From Pseudoalteromonas luteoviolacea (GTDB lineage: Bacteria; Pseudomonadota; Gammaproteobacteria; Enterobacterales; Alteromonadaceae), in the NCBI RefSeq assembly GCF_021654285.1, contig NZ_JAKFZS010000006.1, positions 124,001-188,000 on the forward strand: DNA of 64,000 bases, in the 5' to 3' direction. A program made the translations under genes and the position numbers. Below the pieces are notes generated by a model. The model worked only from the letters and a program-made list of their open reading frames with translations. It ran no database searches and was not told where the DNA came from. The stretch's first letter is position 1. Every line of letters starts with the position of its first letter. Below are positions 17,521 to 28,400 of this stretch, piece by piece.

Positions 17521-18990
17521 ATGAATAACGGCAAAAAAGGGGTAAGTAAGCTTACCAAACTCGCGGCTTTGTGTATGCCAATATTGTGTGCAAGTGCATT
17601 TACACATGGGATGAATGTGCAGCCAGATCCAAACAACCCCGGTGGATATGTTGTCTCCCGTGCGGATTTAAATACAGCGGAGCAAGCATTAACTTCAGAT
17701 CCTATGTATGCAATTTGGTCTAAGGCACTTGAAACTCGCAGCAATACAATTGTTGAGGCCATTTTACCAGGAGCTGCGAACAACCCAAGCAACGTAAAGC
17801 GTGTTGAGCGAGTTTTTGGTCAAGCTGAATGGGATTTCTTAACGCAAATGGCTGCGCCTGAATATACATATACGCGTTTTTTACGTGCGATTGGTAAGTT
17901 CCCAGCTTTTTGTGGCGAGTATACTGATGGCCGAGATGCAGACGCAATTTGTAAAGAGTCTATCGTTACTGCATTTGCTCACTTTGCTCAAGAGACCGGC
18001 GGTCATATCTCTAAAGATAACACGTCTGACAATCCAAATGGATTAGAAGAGTGGCAGCAGGCTCTTGTACATGTCCGCGAAATGGGCTGGTCTGAAGGGC
18101 AGGGCGGTTATCGCACTGGATGTGGTCAAAATGATTGGCAAAATCGCCGTTGGCCTTGTGGTGATGGGCAAGGCTATTTTGGTCGTGGTGCAAAACAGCT
18201 CTCTTATCACTTTAACTACGGCATGTTTTCTGAAGTTATGTTTGATGGCGATGCCACGGTACTGTTGAATGACCCAGGTCGCGTCGCTGATTCATGGCTT
18301 AATTTGGCGTCTGCTATTTGGTTTTTCTTAACACCTCAAGCGCCAAAGCCTGCCATGTTACATGTGATTGATAGAACTTGGGTGCCTTCACAGGTTGAGC
18401 TCAATGCGGGCATTGGATATGGCTTTGGTACAACCATCAATGTCATAAATGGTGGTATTGAGTGTGGAGAACACAATCGTTATAAAGGCCAGCCTGTAAA
18501 TCGTATTCGCTACTGGGAAGGGCTATCTCATTACTACAACATTCCAATCGAGGCTGATGAAGAGAATACGTGTTGGCAGCAAACCCCGTTTGGCAGCCTG
18601 AACCTCGATGGCGCAAGTGGTGTGCTTTACACCAATTGGGAAGCAAACTGGGCACATTATTCAGACAGACCAGGCGGGCACTCTTTTGAGTGTAAATTAG
18701 TTGGATATCAAACTGCTTATTCTGCACTTGTCCCAGGCGATTATGAAAAGTGCGTAACAAATTTCTACCAATCACATACAGGTTGGCCAAGTGTAACTGT
18801 GGTTGATACATTACCGCCAATCGATGTTAAACCGCCTGTCGGTGGAGCAAAAGCTTGGGATAGCAATAAAGTGTATCTTAAAGGTGATAAAGCCAGCTAC
18901 CAAGATAAGGTCTACGAAGCGAAGTGGTGGACCAGAGGGGATACGCCAAGCCCTACAAATACCAGTGGGCCATGGAAGTTAATAAAATAA
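17521..18990 (+). CDS. Secreted GH19 chitinase with C-terminal chitin-binding domain
   Basis: A 489-residue secreted hydrolase cleaving beta-1,4 bonds of chitin. A signal peptide (about residues 1-29) precedes the GH19 catalytic domain. Its catalytic glutamate is Glu158 in HFAQETGGH, and the family signature YFGRGAKQLSYHFNYG follows at about 218-233. The last 45 residues (AWDSNKVYLKGDKASYQDK, then AKWWTRGDTPSP) form a CBM5/12 chitin-binding module with the AKWWT motif. GH19 acts with inversion and is less common than GH18 in bacteria. Monocistronic, with two dyads upstream. Confidence 0.93.
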   Translation: MNNGKKGVSKLTKLAALCMPILCASAFTHGMNVQPDPNNPGGYVVSRADLNTAEQALTSDPMYAIWSKALETRSNTIVEAILPGAANNPSNVKRVERVFGQAEWDFLTQMAAPEYTYTRFLRAIGKFPAFCGEYTDGRDADAICKESIVTAFAHFAQETGGHISKDNTSDNPNGLEEWQQALVHVREMGWSEGQGGYRTGCGQNDWQNRRWPCGDGQGYFGRGAKQLSYHFNYGMFSEVMFDGDATVLLNDPGRVADSWLNLASAIWFFLTPQAPKPAMLHVIDRTWVPSQVELNAGIGYGFGTTINVINGGIECGEHNRYKGQPVNRIRYWEGLSHYYNIPIEADEENTCWQQTPFGSLNLDGASGVLYTNWEANWAHYSDRPGGHSFECKLVGYQTAYSALVPGDYEKCVTNFYQSHTGWPSVTVVDTLPPIDVKPPVGGAKAWDSNKVYLKGDKASYQDKVYEAKWWTRGDTPSPTNTSGPWKLIK

Positions 18991-18996
18991 ACAAGC

Positions 18997-19019
18997 TGGG
19001 GAAACTGCGCGTTTCCCCA
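18997..19019. terminator. Convergent terminator hairpin, chitinase/lipoprotein
   Basis: TGGGGAAAC (18997-19005), TGCGC, GTTTCCCCA (19011-19019) lies between two convergent genes. The T-rich flank follows on the minus strand only, so it probably serves the lipoprotein gene best. Confidence 0.5.
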
Positions 19020-19027
19020 AAAAATGA

Positions 19028-20386
19028 TTATGGCTTGTGAGTGAGGCTATAACTGGCCATTTTATCAAACAGCTTAGACCCTACGCGTTTCTCGAAGCTT
19101 ATCATACTGTTGAGATAGGCCGCTCTTAAGTCATTAAATGTGTGCTCTGTATTGAGCGCGCTAAGGGTTAATGTGACTGATAAATTATCAGGTTCAACTT
19201 CCTGCACGACATCATCAAATTTTAGCTGTGGAATCGTTTCTTCTCCATCAGTGATAATTTGCCAGTGAGTTTTGCCTTGTATGTCATTCTCCCATGCGTA
19301 ATTAACAGTGACGAGGTTTACCCTGTGATCCACCGCACTAAAATCTAACACGGCCATGTGGGACTCTTCTTTAACTGAATTAACGAATGATTCATAGGCT
19401 GAAGTGAGCACATCATTTAGATGAATATGGGTAAGATCTGATATTTTTCCTTCATCACTGACACGATTCATCGCAATGAAATATGAAGTAAATGACAGAT
19501 CATCAGTAAGCTGCATATGACGTGGGCGATTTAAAGATAAATAATTGACCGTTTCTAGGCCATTGAAAATCACCAGCTGGTTCTTGTCTTTATAAGATGG
19601 GTGTGTGTATGCGGCTTGATTAACCACCACTGAGTGTACTTCGTTATTACCCGAATAGGATGAGAAGTTAATTGTCTCTTGGTCATCAAACTGCATATTA
19701 TTTAAATCGACCAGTGTCCCAGATGCTGTGATTTGCTGATCTGATAATGTGATAGTTGCCGCTTTCGATGTATCAAACAATCCACCTTTGTGACCTGCTT
19801 CCGATTGAGTAAATACAAGTGTTTGGGCTTCAGCTGTGCATGTGTTGAACTGCGCTTGTGCCTCTGATAATAAAACAGGTGTTGCGCCGACATTAAACAC
19901 TGTTGAGTCAGGCGATTCGGCTTTAAGTGTCGTCAAGTCATATGTGATTGCAGTGCATCCACAAGGTTCTTTATCGTTAAAGCTGAGCGAATCGATTTTG
20001 AAACCTTCAGCGACATTTAATAATGTTTGGATCTGGAGGTGCTTCTCACCATTTTCAGTTGTGGCATTATAAACGAGAGAAACATGTTGCGTATTCTCAG
20101 GAAGCGTTGATGCTACTTCACCAGACGTAGATGTTTTCTCTGAAGAGATAAAGCTTCCATCAGCACTGTGATAAACAATGTCGGCAACAACTGCTTCACT
20201 ACCACATGCATTGCTTTTAAATGTAGTTAATGAAAAATTTGGCTCTACAGTGCTTGGTGGGGTCTCTGTGCTTGGCTTTTCCGCGACTGGAGGAGTAGCC
20301 GGAGTATTATTATCACTCTCTCCACACCCTGTGAGTTGTATTGCACCTAGTATGGCAATCAAAAGTCCATTTTTTTTTACGTTCAT
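19028..20386 (-). CDS. Lipoprotein, paralogue of the next gene
   Basis: A 452-residue lipoprotein: signal peptide ending at lipobox LTGC, then a Pro/Thr/Ser-rich linker. The mature region shares with its neighbour a CGC motif in the first third, HKGGLFDTS in the middle, and a C-terminal FEKRVGSKLFDKMASYS. The pattern suggests several beta-sandwich modules, cell-surface or periplasm-facing. I do not recognise a family. It is one of two tandem copies on the minus strand, 187 bases apart, each probably with its own promoter. Confidence 0.75.
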   Translation of the reverse strand: MNVKKNGLLIAILGAIQLTGCGESDNNTPATPPVAEKPSTETPPSTVEPNFSLTTFKSNACGSEAVVADIVYHSADGSFISSEKTSTSGEVASTLPENTQHVSLVYNATTENGEKHLQIQTLLNVAEGFKIDSLSFNDKEPCGCTAITYDLTTLKAESPDSTVFNVGATPVLLSEAQAQFNTCTAEAQTLVFTQSEAGHKGGLFDTSKAATITLSDQQITASGTLVDLNNMQFDDQETINFSSYSGNNEVHSVVVNQAAYTHPSYKDKNQLVIFNGLETVNYLSLNRPRHMQLTDDLSFTSYFIAMNRVSDEGKISDLTHIHLNDVLTSAYESFVNSVKEESHMAVLDFSAVDHRVNLVTVNYAWENDIQGKTHWQIITDGEETIPQLKFDDVVQEVEPDNLSVTLTLSALNTEHTFNDLRAAYLNSMISFEKRVGSKLFDKMASYSLTHKP

Positions 20387-20537
20387 TATATATCCTTTGA
20401 TAAGTAGAAATTTGCTGAAAAATAATCATACATCAGGGCGGTTGGTTTTTGAATAAAATCTAGTGGTTTATAAAAATATAAATAATAAAAAATTATTTAT
20501 AATCGGATTCTTTGTAAGGGATTTTAAAGTGGAGGGT

Positions 20538-20562
20538 TTAGGAGAAGCTTAGCTTCTCCTAA
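20538..20562 (-). terminator. Hairpin after second lipoprotein gene
   Basis: TTAGGAGAAGC (20538-20548) and GCTTCTCCTAA (20552-20562) form an 11-bp stem with a 3-base loop, just past the stop of the upstream paralogue. No long T tract follows. Confidence 0.5.
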
Positions 20563-20573
20563 TTATGTGTTGA

Positions 20574-21977
20574 TTATTGCTCTGAAGATGTAAATGAATA
20601 ACTTGCCATGCCATCAAATAATTTAGAGTCTACGCGCTTTTCAAAACTTTCAGCGCTCTCAAAATACAGCTCTCGCATATCATCAAAGTTTTGTTCAGTA
20701 TTTAAATCTAGCAAAAGGACTTCCATAGATACATTATTAAATGACATTGAGTCACTAGGTAAAATGCTTCCAAAATCAATATCAGGAATAACATCTTGGC
20801 CATCAGTAAAGACATTCCAGCTGACATTTCCGTGGTCAAAGTCAGACCAATTCATCTTAATCATAACCGCATCGAGATTACTTACCGTAGATTTTATGTT
20901 AATTGCTATGTCATTAGATTCATTTGCGTTCATTTGCATAAAGAAATTATACACACTGCTATACGCATCAGTGTTATCAAAGTGCTGTGGCCGGTTGGTA
21001 TTACCTTCGTTATCAATAGGAGTTAATGCATATGAATGTGTTCTGATAAAGCCACTACCTGTAAACTCTTCGCTAAGTTTTGAAGTAGATAAATAGCTGA
21101 CGGTATCAAGGTCACTAAAGGTCACTAGCTTATTGTGAGGCTCACTAAATAGATTATTAATCGCTGCCCTTGGTAAATTTACATTGTATACAGCTTCATT
21201 TCCAACATAAGATGTTAAGTTAATACTTTCATTAGGCTCAAAGTTATAGTTACTTAAATCTAATGGTGTGCCCGAAGCCATTAACTGGTCATCAGATAAT
21301 GCTATAGTGGTTGACTCAGAGGTGTCAAATAGGCCTCCTTTATAACCTGCCGGTGAATGAGTGAATAGCAATTTTTGTTGCTCTGGCACACATGCGTAAA
21401 CCTCATTTTCTGTGTTTGACAAGTCAATAGTATTGTTTGTAGCGTTGTGCAAGTCAGCATCGGGGGCCTGTGCAATCAATGTCTCAAGGTTATATGTAAT
21501 ATCGCTACAGCCACATGTATTAGGGTTGTTAAATACGAGTGCATCAACTTCAAAGCCATCTTGAACATTCAGTATAGTTTGTACTTGAGTATGCAGTGTA
21601 TTTTGACTGTCTGTTGTTTTTAGTATAAATGAAGCATGCTTTGTATTTTCTGGTAACCCAGTATCTATTTGTCCATTTGAATTGGTTTTTCGACTCGAAA
21701 TAAATGCGCCATTTTGGTCGTGAAATATGACATCAACAGATATGGCTGTGGAGCTACATTGATTATTTTGGATAGTTCTTACGGCTAAAGGCGCAAGTGC
21801 TACTGATGTCGATGTTGATGTTGATGTCGATGTTGATGTTGATGTCGATGTTGATGTTGATGTTGATGGTCTTGCTTCAGCACTAGAGGTTCCTTCATTA
21901 CTGCCACCGCCACCACACCCAGTCAATTGAATTGCGGAAAGAACGGCTAACATAAGTGCATTATATTTTTGTTTCAC
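20574..21977 (-). CDS. Lipoprotein with Ser-Thr repeat linker, paralogue
   Basis: A 467-residue lipoprotein with lipobox LTGC followed by four Gly residues, then a linker of ten consecutive Ser-Thr dipeptides. The rest aligns along its length with the downstream paralogue (CGC, YKGGLFDTS, FEKRVDSKLFDGMASYS). The start is GTG with AAAGGA upstream. The Ser-Thr linker is encoded by an expandable hexamer array, so linker length may vary between strains. Function unknown; surface exposure is likely. Confidence 0.75.
   Translation of the reverse strand: MKQKYNALMLAVLSAIQLTGCGGGGSNEGTSSAEARPSTSTSTSTSTSTSTSTSTSTSVALAPLAVRTIQNNQCSSTAISVDVIFHDQNGAFISSRKTNSNGQIDTGLPENTKHASFILKTTDSQNTLHTQVQTILNVQDGFEVDALVFNNPNTCGCSDITYNLETLIAQAPDADLHNATNNTIDLSNTENEVYACVPEQQKLLFTHSPAGYKGGLFDTSESTTIALSDDQLMASGTPLDLSNYNFEPNESINLTSYVGNEAVYNVNLPRAAINNLFSEPHNKLVTFSDLDTVSYLSTSKLSEEFTGSGFIRTHSYALTPIDNEGNTNRPQHFDNTDAYSSVYNFFMQMNANESNDIAINIKSTVSNLDAVMIKMNWSDFDHGNVSWNVFTDGQDVIPDIDFGSILPSDSMSFNNVSMEVLLLDLNTEQNFDDMRELYFESAESFEKRVDSKLFDGMASYSFTSSEQ
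21805..21864. repeat. Hexanucleotide tandem repeat encoding (Ser-Thr)10
   Basis: Ten GATGTY hexamers arranged as three exact copies of the 18-mer GATGTCGATGTTGATGTT plus one further GATGTT, followed by a decayed GATGGT. Copy-number changes keep the reading frame, so they would alter linker length rather than switch the gene off. Confidence 0.9.
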
Positions 21978-22122
21978 AATAGTTCCTTTAGTAATTTATA
22001 TTTATATAACAAATAATATCGTGATTTCTTAATTTAATAAATATAATGGTTTGAAATTAATTTTTTCATTATTTTTTTAAAAGTTAAAGTGATGGATTTT
22101 CTTTACTTGATTCTAAAGTTTT

Positions 22123-23508
22123 CTAGTTTAAAAGCGTGTCAATTTTAACCTTACCTTGTTTGTCCTCATATTTAAAAACAAAGTCTTTTGTGCCATTTTT
22201 ATCTATATCCACAAGCACAATGTCATTTGGGTTTTGAGGAAGAGGGTGTTTGATTTTTTTTCTATTTTTACCTAATAAATCATTAGAAGCGCCAAAATAT
22301 ATACTCAACGTTTCATCGTCAGACTTAAAAACCAAATCATGCTTATTATCGCCATTTAGATCGCCAGTATAATAGGGCATACCTTGCATAGAGCGCTTCA
22401 TATCAACTTCTAGTTCAATTTCCTTTTCTGTATTTGGTGTCGTTTTAAATAATGTATGTGGATGTTGTTTAAAAAAGTGCATGTCAACGTCAATATCAGC
22501 CTTTCCCCCACCTAGTGCCATTGCTGCAATGGTCGTTAAACCAATGTCGACATTGAGGGTTTGCAGATCAAGTAACCCGTCACCATCAAAATCATATTCG
22601 ATACGCATTCCCCCAGCACCTATTGTGTGGGGTAACTTTATAGCACCGGAGTTAAAGCCTTTAGCTTGACCAAGATATAAATCATATTCTATTTTAGCCT
22701 CAAGGCCTGATATGCCTTCAGTGACAGGTCTTATTCTAGTGACCAAATCTAAATGTCCATCTTGGTTAATATCTAAAAGATCTTGTGTGGTACGAATGCG
22801 GTTACCTGCAATTTTTCCAAATGAGGTAGGTAGGTGAATATATTCCACACTTGGTGCGTAACCTGTTTTATTACCATACAGCACAGCGACTTCTTGACGC
22901 GTACGAAACACTAAATCGGTAAAGCCATCAGCATTAAAGTCATGAACAATGGGTAATGAGGTAAAGTTTGTGCTGATTTCGAGTGATTCCCTATAGGAGT
23001 TACTCCTCAGGGGCAAGTTGTATTCAAAATTATGCTTTATAAATTGCCCATTTGGCTGTTGAACAAAAAGCTCATTATGAGTAAATCCCGGTAAATAAAT
23101 ATCACTCAAACCGTCACTATTGGCATCTAAAATAAATTCGACTTTTTCAAAGTCATCTATCTGCAGCCGAGTGAGCAAACTATTTGATTCGATAAGTTGT
23201 GCCGTTTTGTTCGGAGTGACCAAATAAACGCCATCATTGTCCAATACAAATGCTTGAACCTCTTTGAAATTCACGAAGTGTCCAAAATGAAACCCTTTGG
23301 ATGTTGAACTGATTGGTAGTTTATGAGAGGTACTTTGGCTCAAATTGATACGTTCTAACGCTTTTTTTTGTTTATTAACGGCGAAAACGACCGGAGAGCC
23401 TGTCAGGACTAATGGGCTGTCAGTATCTATTTTTAGTGGCATCTGAGCACTATAAGCATGGCTTGATACGATCATCCCAGTTGTCAAAATAGCTTTAAAG
23501 TTCATCAT
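22123..23508 (-). CDS. Exported FG-GAP/VCBS-repeat protein
   Basis: A protein of about 461 residues with a signal peptide and at least six calcium-binding-like loops of the DxDxDG type (DANSDGLSD, DFNADGFTD, DINQDGHLD, DFDGDGLLD, DLNGDNKHD, DIDKNGTKD), spaced as blades of an FG-GAP beta-propeller. Probably periplasmic or secreted, with a binding or adhesion role. GGAGAA precedes two adjacent ATGs (23508 and 23505); either may be used, while the ATG 15 bases further upstream lies beyond that site. Partner unknown. Confidence 0.8.
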   Translation of the reverse strand: MMNFKAILTTGMIVSSHAYSAQMPLKIDTDSPLVLTGSPVVFAVNKQKKALERINLSQSTSHKLPISSTSKGFHFGHFVNFKEVQAFVLDNDGVYLVTPNKTAQLIESNSLLTRLQIDDFEKVEFILDANSDGLSDIYLPGFTHNELFVQQPNGQFIKHNFEYNLPLRSNSYRESLEISTNFTSLPIVHDFNADGFTDLVFRTRQEVAVLYGNKTGYAPSVEYIHLPTSFGKIAGNRIRTTQDLLDINQDGHLDLVTRIRPVTEGISGLEAKIEYDLYLGQAKGFNSGAIKLPHTIGAGGMRIEYDFDGDGLLDLQTLNVDIGLTTIAAMALGGGKADIDVDMHFFKQHPHTLFKTTPNTEKEIELEVDMKRSMQGMPYYTGDLNGDNKHDLVFKSDDETLSIYFGASNDLLGKNRKKIKHPLPQNPNDIVLVDIDKNGTKDFVFKYEDKQGKVKIDTLLN

Positions 23509-23785
23509 GTTTCTCCAAAACACAAATCTACCCTGTAAGAGTACAAGATTTTATTGGGTTATTATTACCAACTAGATTGGCTGAGTTAGCTTTGTTAACT
23601 CGGTATTAGTTGTATTTGGCTATAAATAGTTCAATTTAGATGCTATGTGAGCTGTTATAAGTGTGCAATGTGGAGGTTGTAATTATTTGTGACGGCCTGT
23701 ATGAAAAGGAGTGGTTTATTAAGTGGTGTAAGTACTATAAAAGCGCTACAATTCGCGCCTTGTACGATACAAATGAGAAACCACC

Positions 23786-25012
23786 GTGACTGCACCCCGC
23801 CAACTGCTAGAGAGCCTAAATAGTGCCTTATTACAGGCATCAACATTGGAACAATATGCTGATAAAGTAGTGCAACAGCACTTACAAGCAAACCCTGCTT
23901 GGACTGTCGAACAGCGCGCATATTTTGTTACAACTCTCTACGATTTGATCCGCCATAGTCGAAAGCTTTGTTGGGGGCTTGGCCGTCGAGATTTAGTTGA
24001 CTCTATTACTGGATTAAATTCTGATGATGCGTGGCATATGTGGGGCGCGCACACTTTGCTGAGCGGACAAACACTCCCAGAGATCCCAGAAGTATCGGTA
24101 CTGAATATAGCTGATATCGAAAAGGAACTCGTCAGTGCGCCTGAAGATGTGCTGCTGAGCATGCCCACTTGGCTGGATGAGCGAGCACGAAAGGAGTTGG
24201 GCGCAATATGGGATCAAATTGCCAGCGCGCTCAATAAGCCAGCTGAGCACTTTATTCGAGTGAATTCACTCAAAAGTGACGCTGTAAGTGTTCAAGGAAG
24301 TTTGGCGAAAGAGCAGATAACCACTGTGCCTGTTGATGGTTTACCAAATACGCTTAAGGTTGAGCAAATGGGGTATTTGTTTAGAACAGATGCATTTCAA
24401 AAGGGTCACTTTGAGATGCAAGACGCCGGCTCTCAGCAAATAGCCAGTTTATTGGATATAAAGCCAGGCATGAAAGTCGTGGACGCGTGCGCTGGTGCGG
24501 GAGGTAAAAGCCTTCATATTGCGGCTTTGCTTGAGAATAAAGGGCGTTTATTATCGCTAGACATCCATCAATATAAGCTGGATACGTTAAAAAAGCGTGC
24601 TAAGCGTGCAGGTTCTCATGTTATAGAAACGCGTCTGATCCAAAATAGTAAAACGGTCAAAAGGCAAAAAGAAAAGTTTGATCGTGTGCTGTTAGATGTG
24701 CCTTGCTCAGGTACGGGTATATTGCGACGCAACCCTGATGCAAAATGGCATTTGAATGAGCAAAATATTAATGACTTAATTGTATTACAAAAAGATATTT
24801 TGCAAAGGTACAGTCAGATGTGTCGAGTGGGTGGAAAGCTTGTCTATGCGACTTGCTCTATTTTACCCTCTGAGAATAGGCAACAGGTTCAAGCATTTTT
24901 AGCCAATAATCCACATTGGACTTTAGAGGAAGAATTAAGCTTAGTGCCCGGTGTAAATAGTGAATATGATGGTTTTTACGGCGCAGTATTAGTTAAAAAT
25001 GATATTTCATGA
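23786..25012 (+). CDS. RsmB/NOP-family RNA m5C methyltransferase
   Basis: A 408-residue NOL1/NOP2/Sun-type enzyme that methylates cytosine C5 in RNA, probably rRNA. The SAM-binding motif I is DACAGAGGKSLH (about residue 233). Motif IV is VPCSGTG (Cys307) and motif VI ATCSILPSEN has the nucleophilic Cys357. The N-terminal 150 residues replace the NusB-like domain of classical RsmB, so it may not be the C967 enzyme; the target is uncertain. GTG start. Stands alone before a DUF2999 gene. Confidence 0.86.
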   Translation: MTAPRQLLESLNSALLQASTLEQYADKVVQQHLQANPAWTVEQRAYFVTTLYDLIRHSRKLCWGLGRRDLVDSITGLNSDDAWHMWGAHTLLSGQTLPEIPEVSVLNIADIEKELVSAPEDVLLSMPTWLDERARKELGAIWDQIASALNKPAEHFIRVNSLKSDAVSVQGSLAKEQITTVPVDGLPNTLKVEQMGYLFRTDAFQKGHFEMQDAGSQQIASLLDIKPGMKVVDACAGAGGKSLHIAALLENKGRLLSLDIHQYKLDTLKKRAKRAGSHVIETRLIQNSKTVKRQKEKFDRVLLDVPCSGTGILRRNPDAKWHLNEQNINDLIVLQKDILQRYSQMCRVGGKLVYATCSILPSENRQQVQAFLANNPHWTLEEELSLVPGVNSEYDGFYGAVLVKNDIS

Positions 25013-25118
25013 TTTATGGGGTTGAAGTTACAGACTTTAGACCCAACAAAAAAGAATATATTACTAGGCGCATATTTGACTGCACCTAATGAACACATTA
25101 ATCGTTTAAGGTTTGACA

Positions 25119-25370
25119 ATGAATCCTATCATCGCACTACTTAAAGAGCACAATATTTCTGATGAACAAATTAAAGCGGTTTTTCAGGCATTAACTGAAA
25201 ACCCTTTGATGGCAATGGCGACTGTACAACAATTGCCAATTCCACCTGAAAAATTACAGCAACTGATGGGGCTAGTCATGCAAAATCCAGCCTTAATTAA
25301 AGAGGCCGTTGCGGAACTTGGATTAGATTATTCGAAAGTAGAAGCTGCGAAGGCACAGCTAAATAAGTAA
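25119..25370 (+). CDS. DUF2999 family small protein
   Basis: An 83-residue helical, soluble protein beginning MNPIIALLKEHNISDEQIK. It contains NPLMAMATVQQLPIPPEKLQ, which I recognise as DUF2999 of marine gammaproteobacteria. No known function. The ATG at 25119 is preferred to an in-frame TTG six bases earlier because AAGG lies at the correct distance. Followed by a strong terminator. Confidence 0.8.
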   Translation: MNPIIALLKEHNISDEQIKAVFQALTENPLMAMATVQQLPIPPEKLQQLMGLVMQNPALIKEAVAELGLDYSKVEAAKAQLNK

Positions 25371-25392
25371 CTGACGATAACATCCGTTTAAG

Positions 25393-25418
25393 AAAGGCTT
25401 CAACATGAAGCCTTTTTT
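25393..25418 (+). terminator. Intrinsic terminator after DUF2999
   Basis: AAAGGCTTC (25393-25401), AACAT, GAAGCCTTT (25407-25415), with the T tract continuing. It also lies just beyond the stop of the convergent TonB receptor gene. Confidence 0.85.
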
Positions 25419-25425
25419 GTATTTG

Positions 25426-28400
25426 TTAAAATGTGATTTGTGCACCCAATGAAACAAAGCGACCTCGTCCGCCACCATAAGCACTATGAAAGTTGCCATT
25501 CCCCCCTATGATAAAGGGCCCATTGTTATTAAACAGGTTTTTTACATTGCCAGAGAGTCTTAATGTTGACCCTTGTAGTTTCTGACGATAAGAAAATTGG
25601 AGTGAGTGAGTGGTGTATGATGGAAGGTCATTACCCCAAAGAGGTTCAGGGTTGTCGATACAGGTGTCTGACAGCTGTGTACATTGTTCACTATTATCTT
25701 TCAAAAAACCAAGCCAATTTTCATATACTTGCTTATTGCGTGTTATACCGCTTTTAAATTGTGTATGCCATGACACTTGCCATTTATCGTGTTGCCAAGA
25801 GAGAGAGGCTTTGCCTGTATCTGCAAAAATATGGTGATTTAAATACCCTTCGTGTATTTCAGTTACTCGTCCATTGATGTGATCAGATATCAATGCATGC
25901 TCAATAACGTGATTCCAATTCAATTTAAATCTGAGCTGGCCAAGACGATTTAAAGTGTGTGTATAGTGAATCGCCGCATCATAGCCTTGTGTAAAAAGCT
26001 GGTTTGCATTGACCAAGCGCTGTTGCAACTCAATAATTTGTCCTTCACTATCTCTTTTTATCGCCTGACAAAATGGATTATTAGGATCAAAAGGTGTGTC
26101 TGTTTGATAACACCTATTCATAATATTTTGATGTGAAAGTGATGTGATGACGTCTCGTATGCTAATCCGATAATAGCTTGCATTAATGGTCATGTTAGCG
26201 ATTGATTGAGGCTCAACTTGGAGCTCAACCGCGAAGCTATCGGCTGTTTCTTCGGTGAGCTCTGGATTTCCCAAATTTGGCGAGTAGCTGTTATTACGAT
26301 CGTGAAAAATCCCCTCTTTTTTTATTGTTGCATTGATACTCGCTTCCTTTCTGCAGTTGTCATGACCCATCAGCGTTGATGTTGCTGTTACGCCATCACA
26401 TAAGTCTTGAAAGGCGTTGTAGTCGCCTCTTATTGGAGACATAAGCTCAGTGATTGTTGGAGCTCGCATCGCCTTTGCCCAATTAAACTTCACAGCATAA
26501 TGTGTCGTAGGGGTGTAATTAAACCCAAGATTATAGCTCTGAATAAGTCCCATATTTGACCAACTATAATCCGCTGCGCGTGCAGCCAATGAGAGGCTTA
26601 ATTGGTGTGCAAATCGCTTATCTTTGAGCAAAGGCACTGACGCTTCCATAAAAATTTCATAGCTGGTGACATCTCCAGAAAAGTTAGGAATATAGTTAAA
26701 AGTCACTCCGCCTTGAGGCACATTGGTGGATACGTTTTGACTGTCCCTTCGGTAATCTATACCAAAAGCACTTAATACAGGGCCTGATGGCAAGTTGATA
26801 AGTTCACCACTGAGTGCGGCGGACAAGGTTATTTGAGAAAGGCGAGTGGTCAGTTTAGGGTTCGCTCGTATATAGCTTGCGGCCGCTGGGCTAATCGCGT
26901 TTTCTCCAAATAAGTTGATTGGGGTGCAGCCAGCTTTTCTGGCGTCTTCATCTATGCACTCTATGGAACCATCAGGTAGCTTGCGGGCGTTAAGTGCATT
27001 TCTGACATGAGCAACGTTTAGTTCGTTATAACGGGTTTGTTGTTGAATAAATTGACCAAAGCCAAGTGAGGCATCCCATTGCCAGTTATCCCACATGATT
27101 CCGTTGAGGCCGGCCCATGTACGCAGTGTGGTGCGCGAGTTATCATTGGTGACAGCGCCGACTTCTTGAAACAGGCGATCCCATTTTATATCTTGGTTAT
27201 TTGCACTTTCTCTGATCTTTGCCGGAATATAGGGGTTAGTGTAGGGGATTGCGCCAATACAATCTGAGCCAAATTGTTGTGTATATGCGTTATAGGTGAT
27301 GACCAGATCACACTCATCTTCGTTTTCTGGGGACTTTATATTTTGACTATCATTTTTGCTGTAATGCAATTGAAAATAAGCCTGCTCACCTGATTTAAAA
27401 TCAAATTCATTTTTGATTGCTAAGTTGAGTTGCTGACTGGGTAATTGCAGTAAGTTGTATTGATTAAAGTGCAAACCATGCACTTCTTCTTGCCAGTCAT
27501 TTCGTAATGTTTGCTCATCAAACCAAAAGCCTGAGTTAGGCTTAAAGCTACTCGATTCATTAAAAACCCCGCCAGGTAATGCATCGCTTAATGAAGTCCA
27601 ATCGCTTTGATCAATATCACGCATACAGCGATATGCACTCTGTTGCTTAGGCTGGTACAGTGCCGTGAGCATAGTGTTACACATTCTTTTTGGGTCATAT
27701 CGCCAGTCATCCTGCTGTTGAGCACGGTCTCTATCCCAGTAATCCAAGCCAAAATGTTTAATGTAAGTGGCGCTTAGCAGAAGTTGTCCCTGTTGGTTGG
27801 TATACTGAAACCCAGTATCCGCATTAAAGGCGATTTCACGTGCACCGCCCGCCACGCTCTCGCCTACAGTTAAATTAATAGTTGTGTCGTCTTTGCTTTG
27901 CTTAGTAATGATATTGACGACACCTGAGATAGCGCCAGAACCGTATGCTGCTGACGCGCCACCTGTAATAATTTCGATATTTTTTATCATACCCTTTGGT
28001 ATGGAAGAAAGGCTGACCAACTCACCTGAGTAACTATTTGAAACGACTCGCCTGCCATCAATTAAAGTCAATGTTCTGTTAAGTCCTAAACCCCGTAAAT
28101 CGACAGTTGAAAGGCCTGAGTTATGCGTACTATTTTGAGAATTTACATTACTTATTCCCTCATTAATTTGAACAACTTCATCAATGAGAATATCCGATAA
28201 AGAGGCATATGCTGACTGATCGAATATGTCGTTGGAAACACGAGTGAGTAAATGCGTGCTAGTACCTTGTGCTATGTGGGATCCCGTTACTGTGATGCGC
28301 TCAATACTTTGAACCTCTTGTTTATCTCGTTGTTTAGCGATGGGCGCTGCGTCCCCTTTACTCGTATTAAAAATACAGAGGGTAACAAGTATAGATATAT

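Noticed and set aside
20608..21096. Open frame of 162 codons on the plus strand opposite the second lipoprotein gene
   Set aside because: Fully antisense to a recognisable lipoprotein gene with paralogue support. Low-complexity Ser-rich translation.
21805..21864. Short tandem repeats considered as a CRISPR-like array
   Set aside because: Hexamers are contiguous without spacers and encode a Ser-Thr linker in frame.
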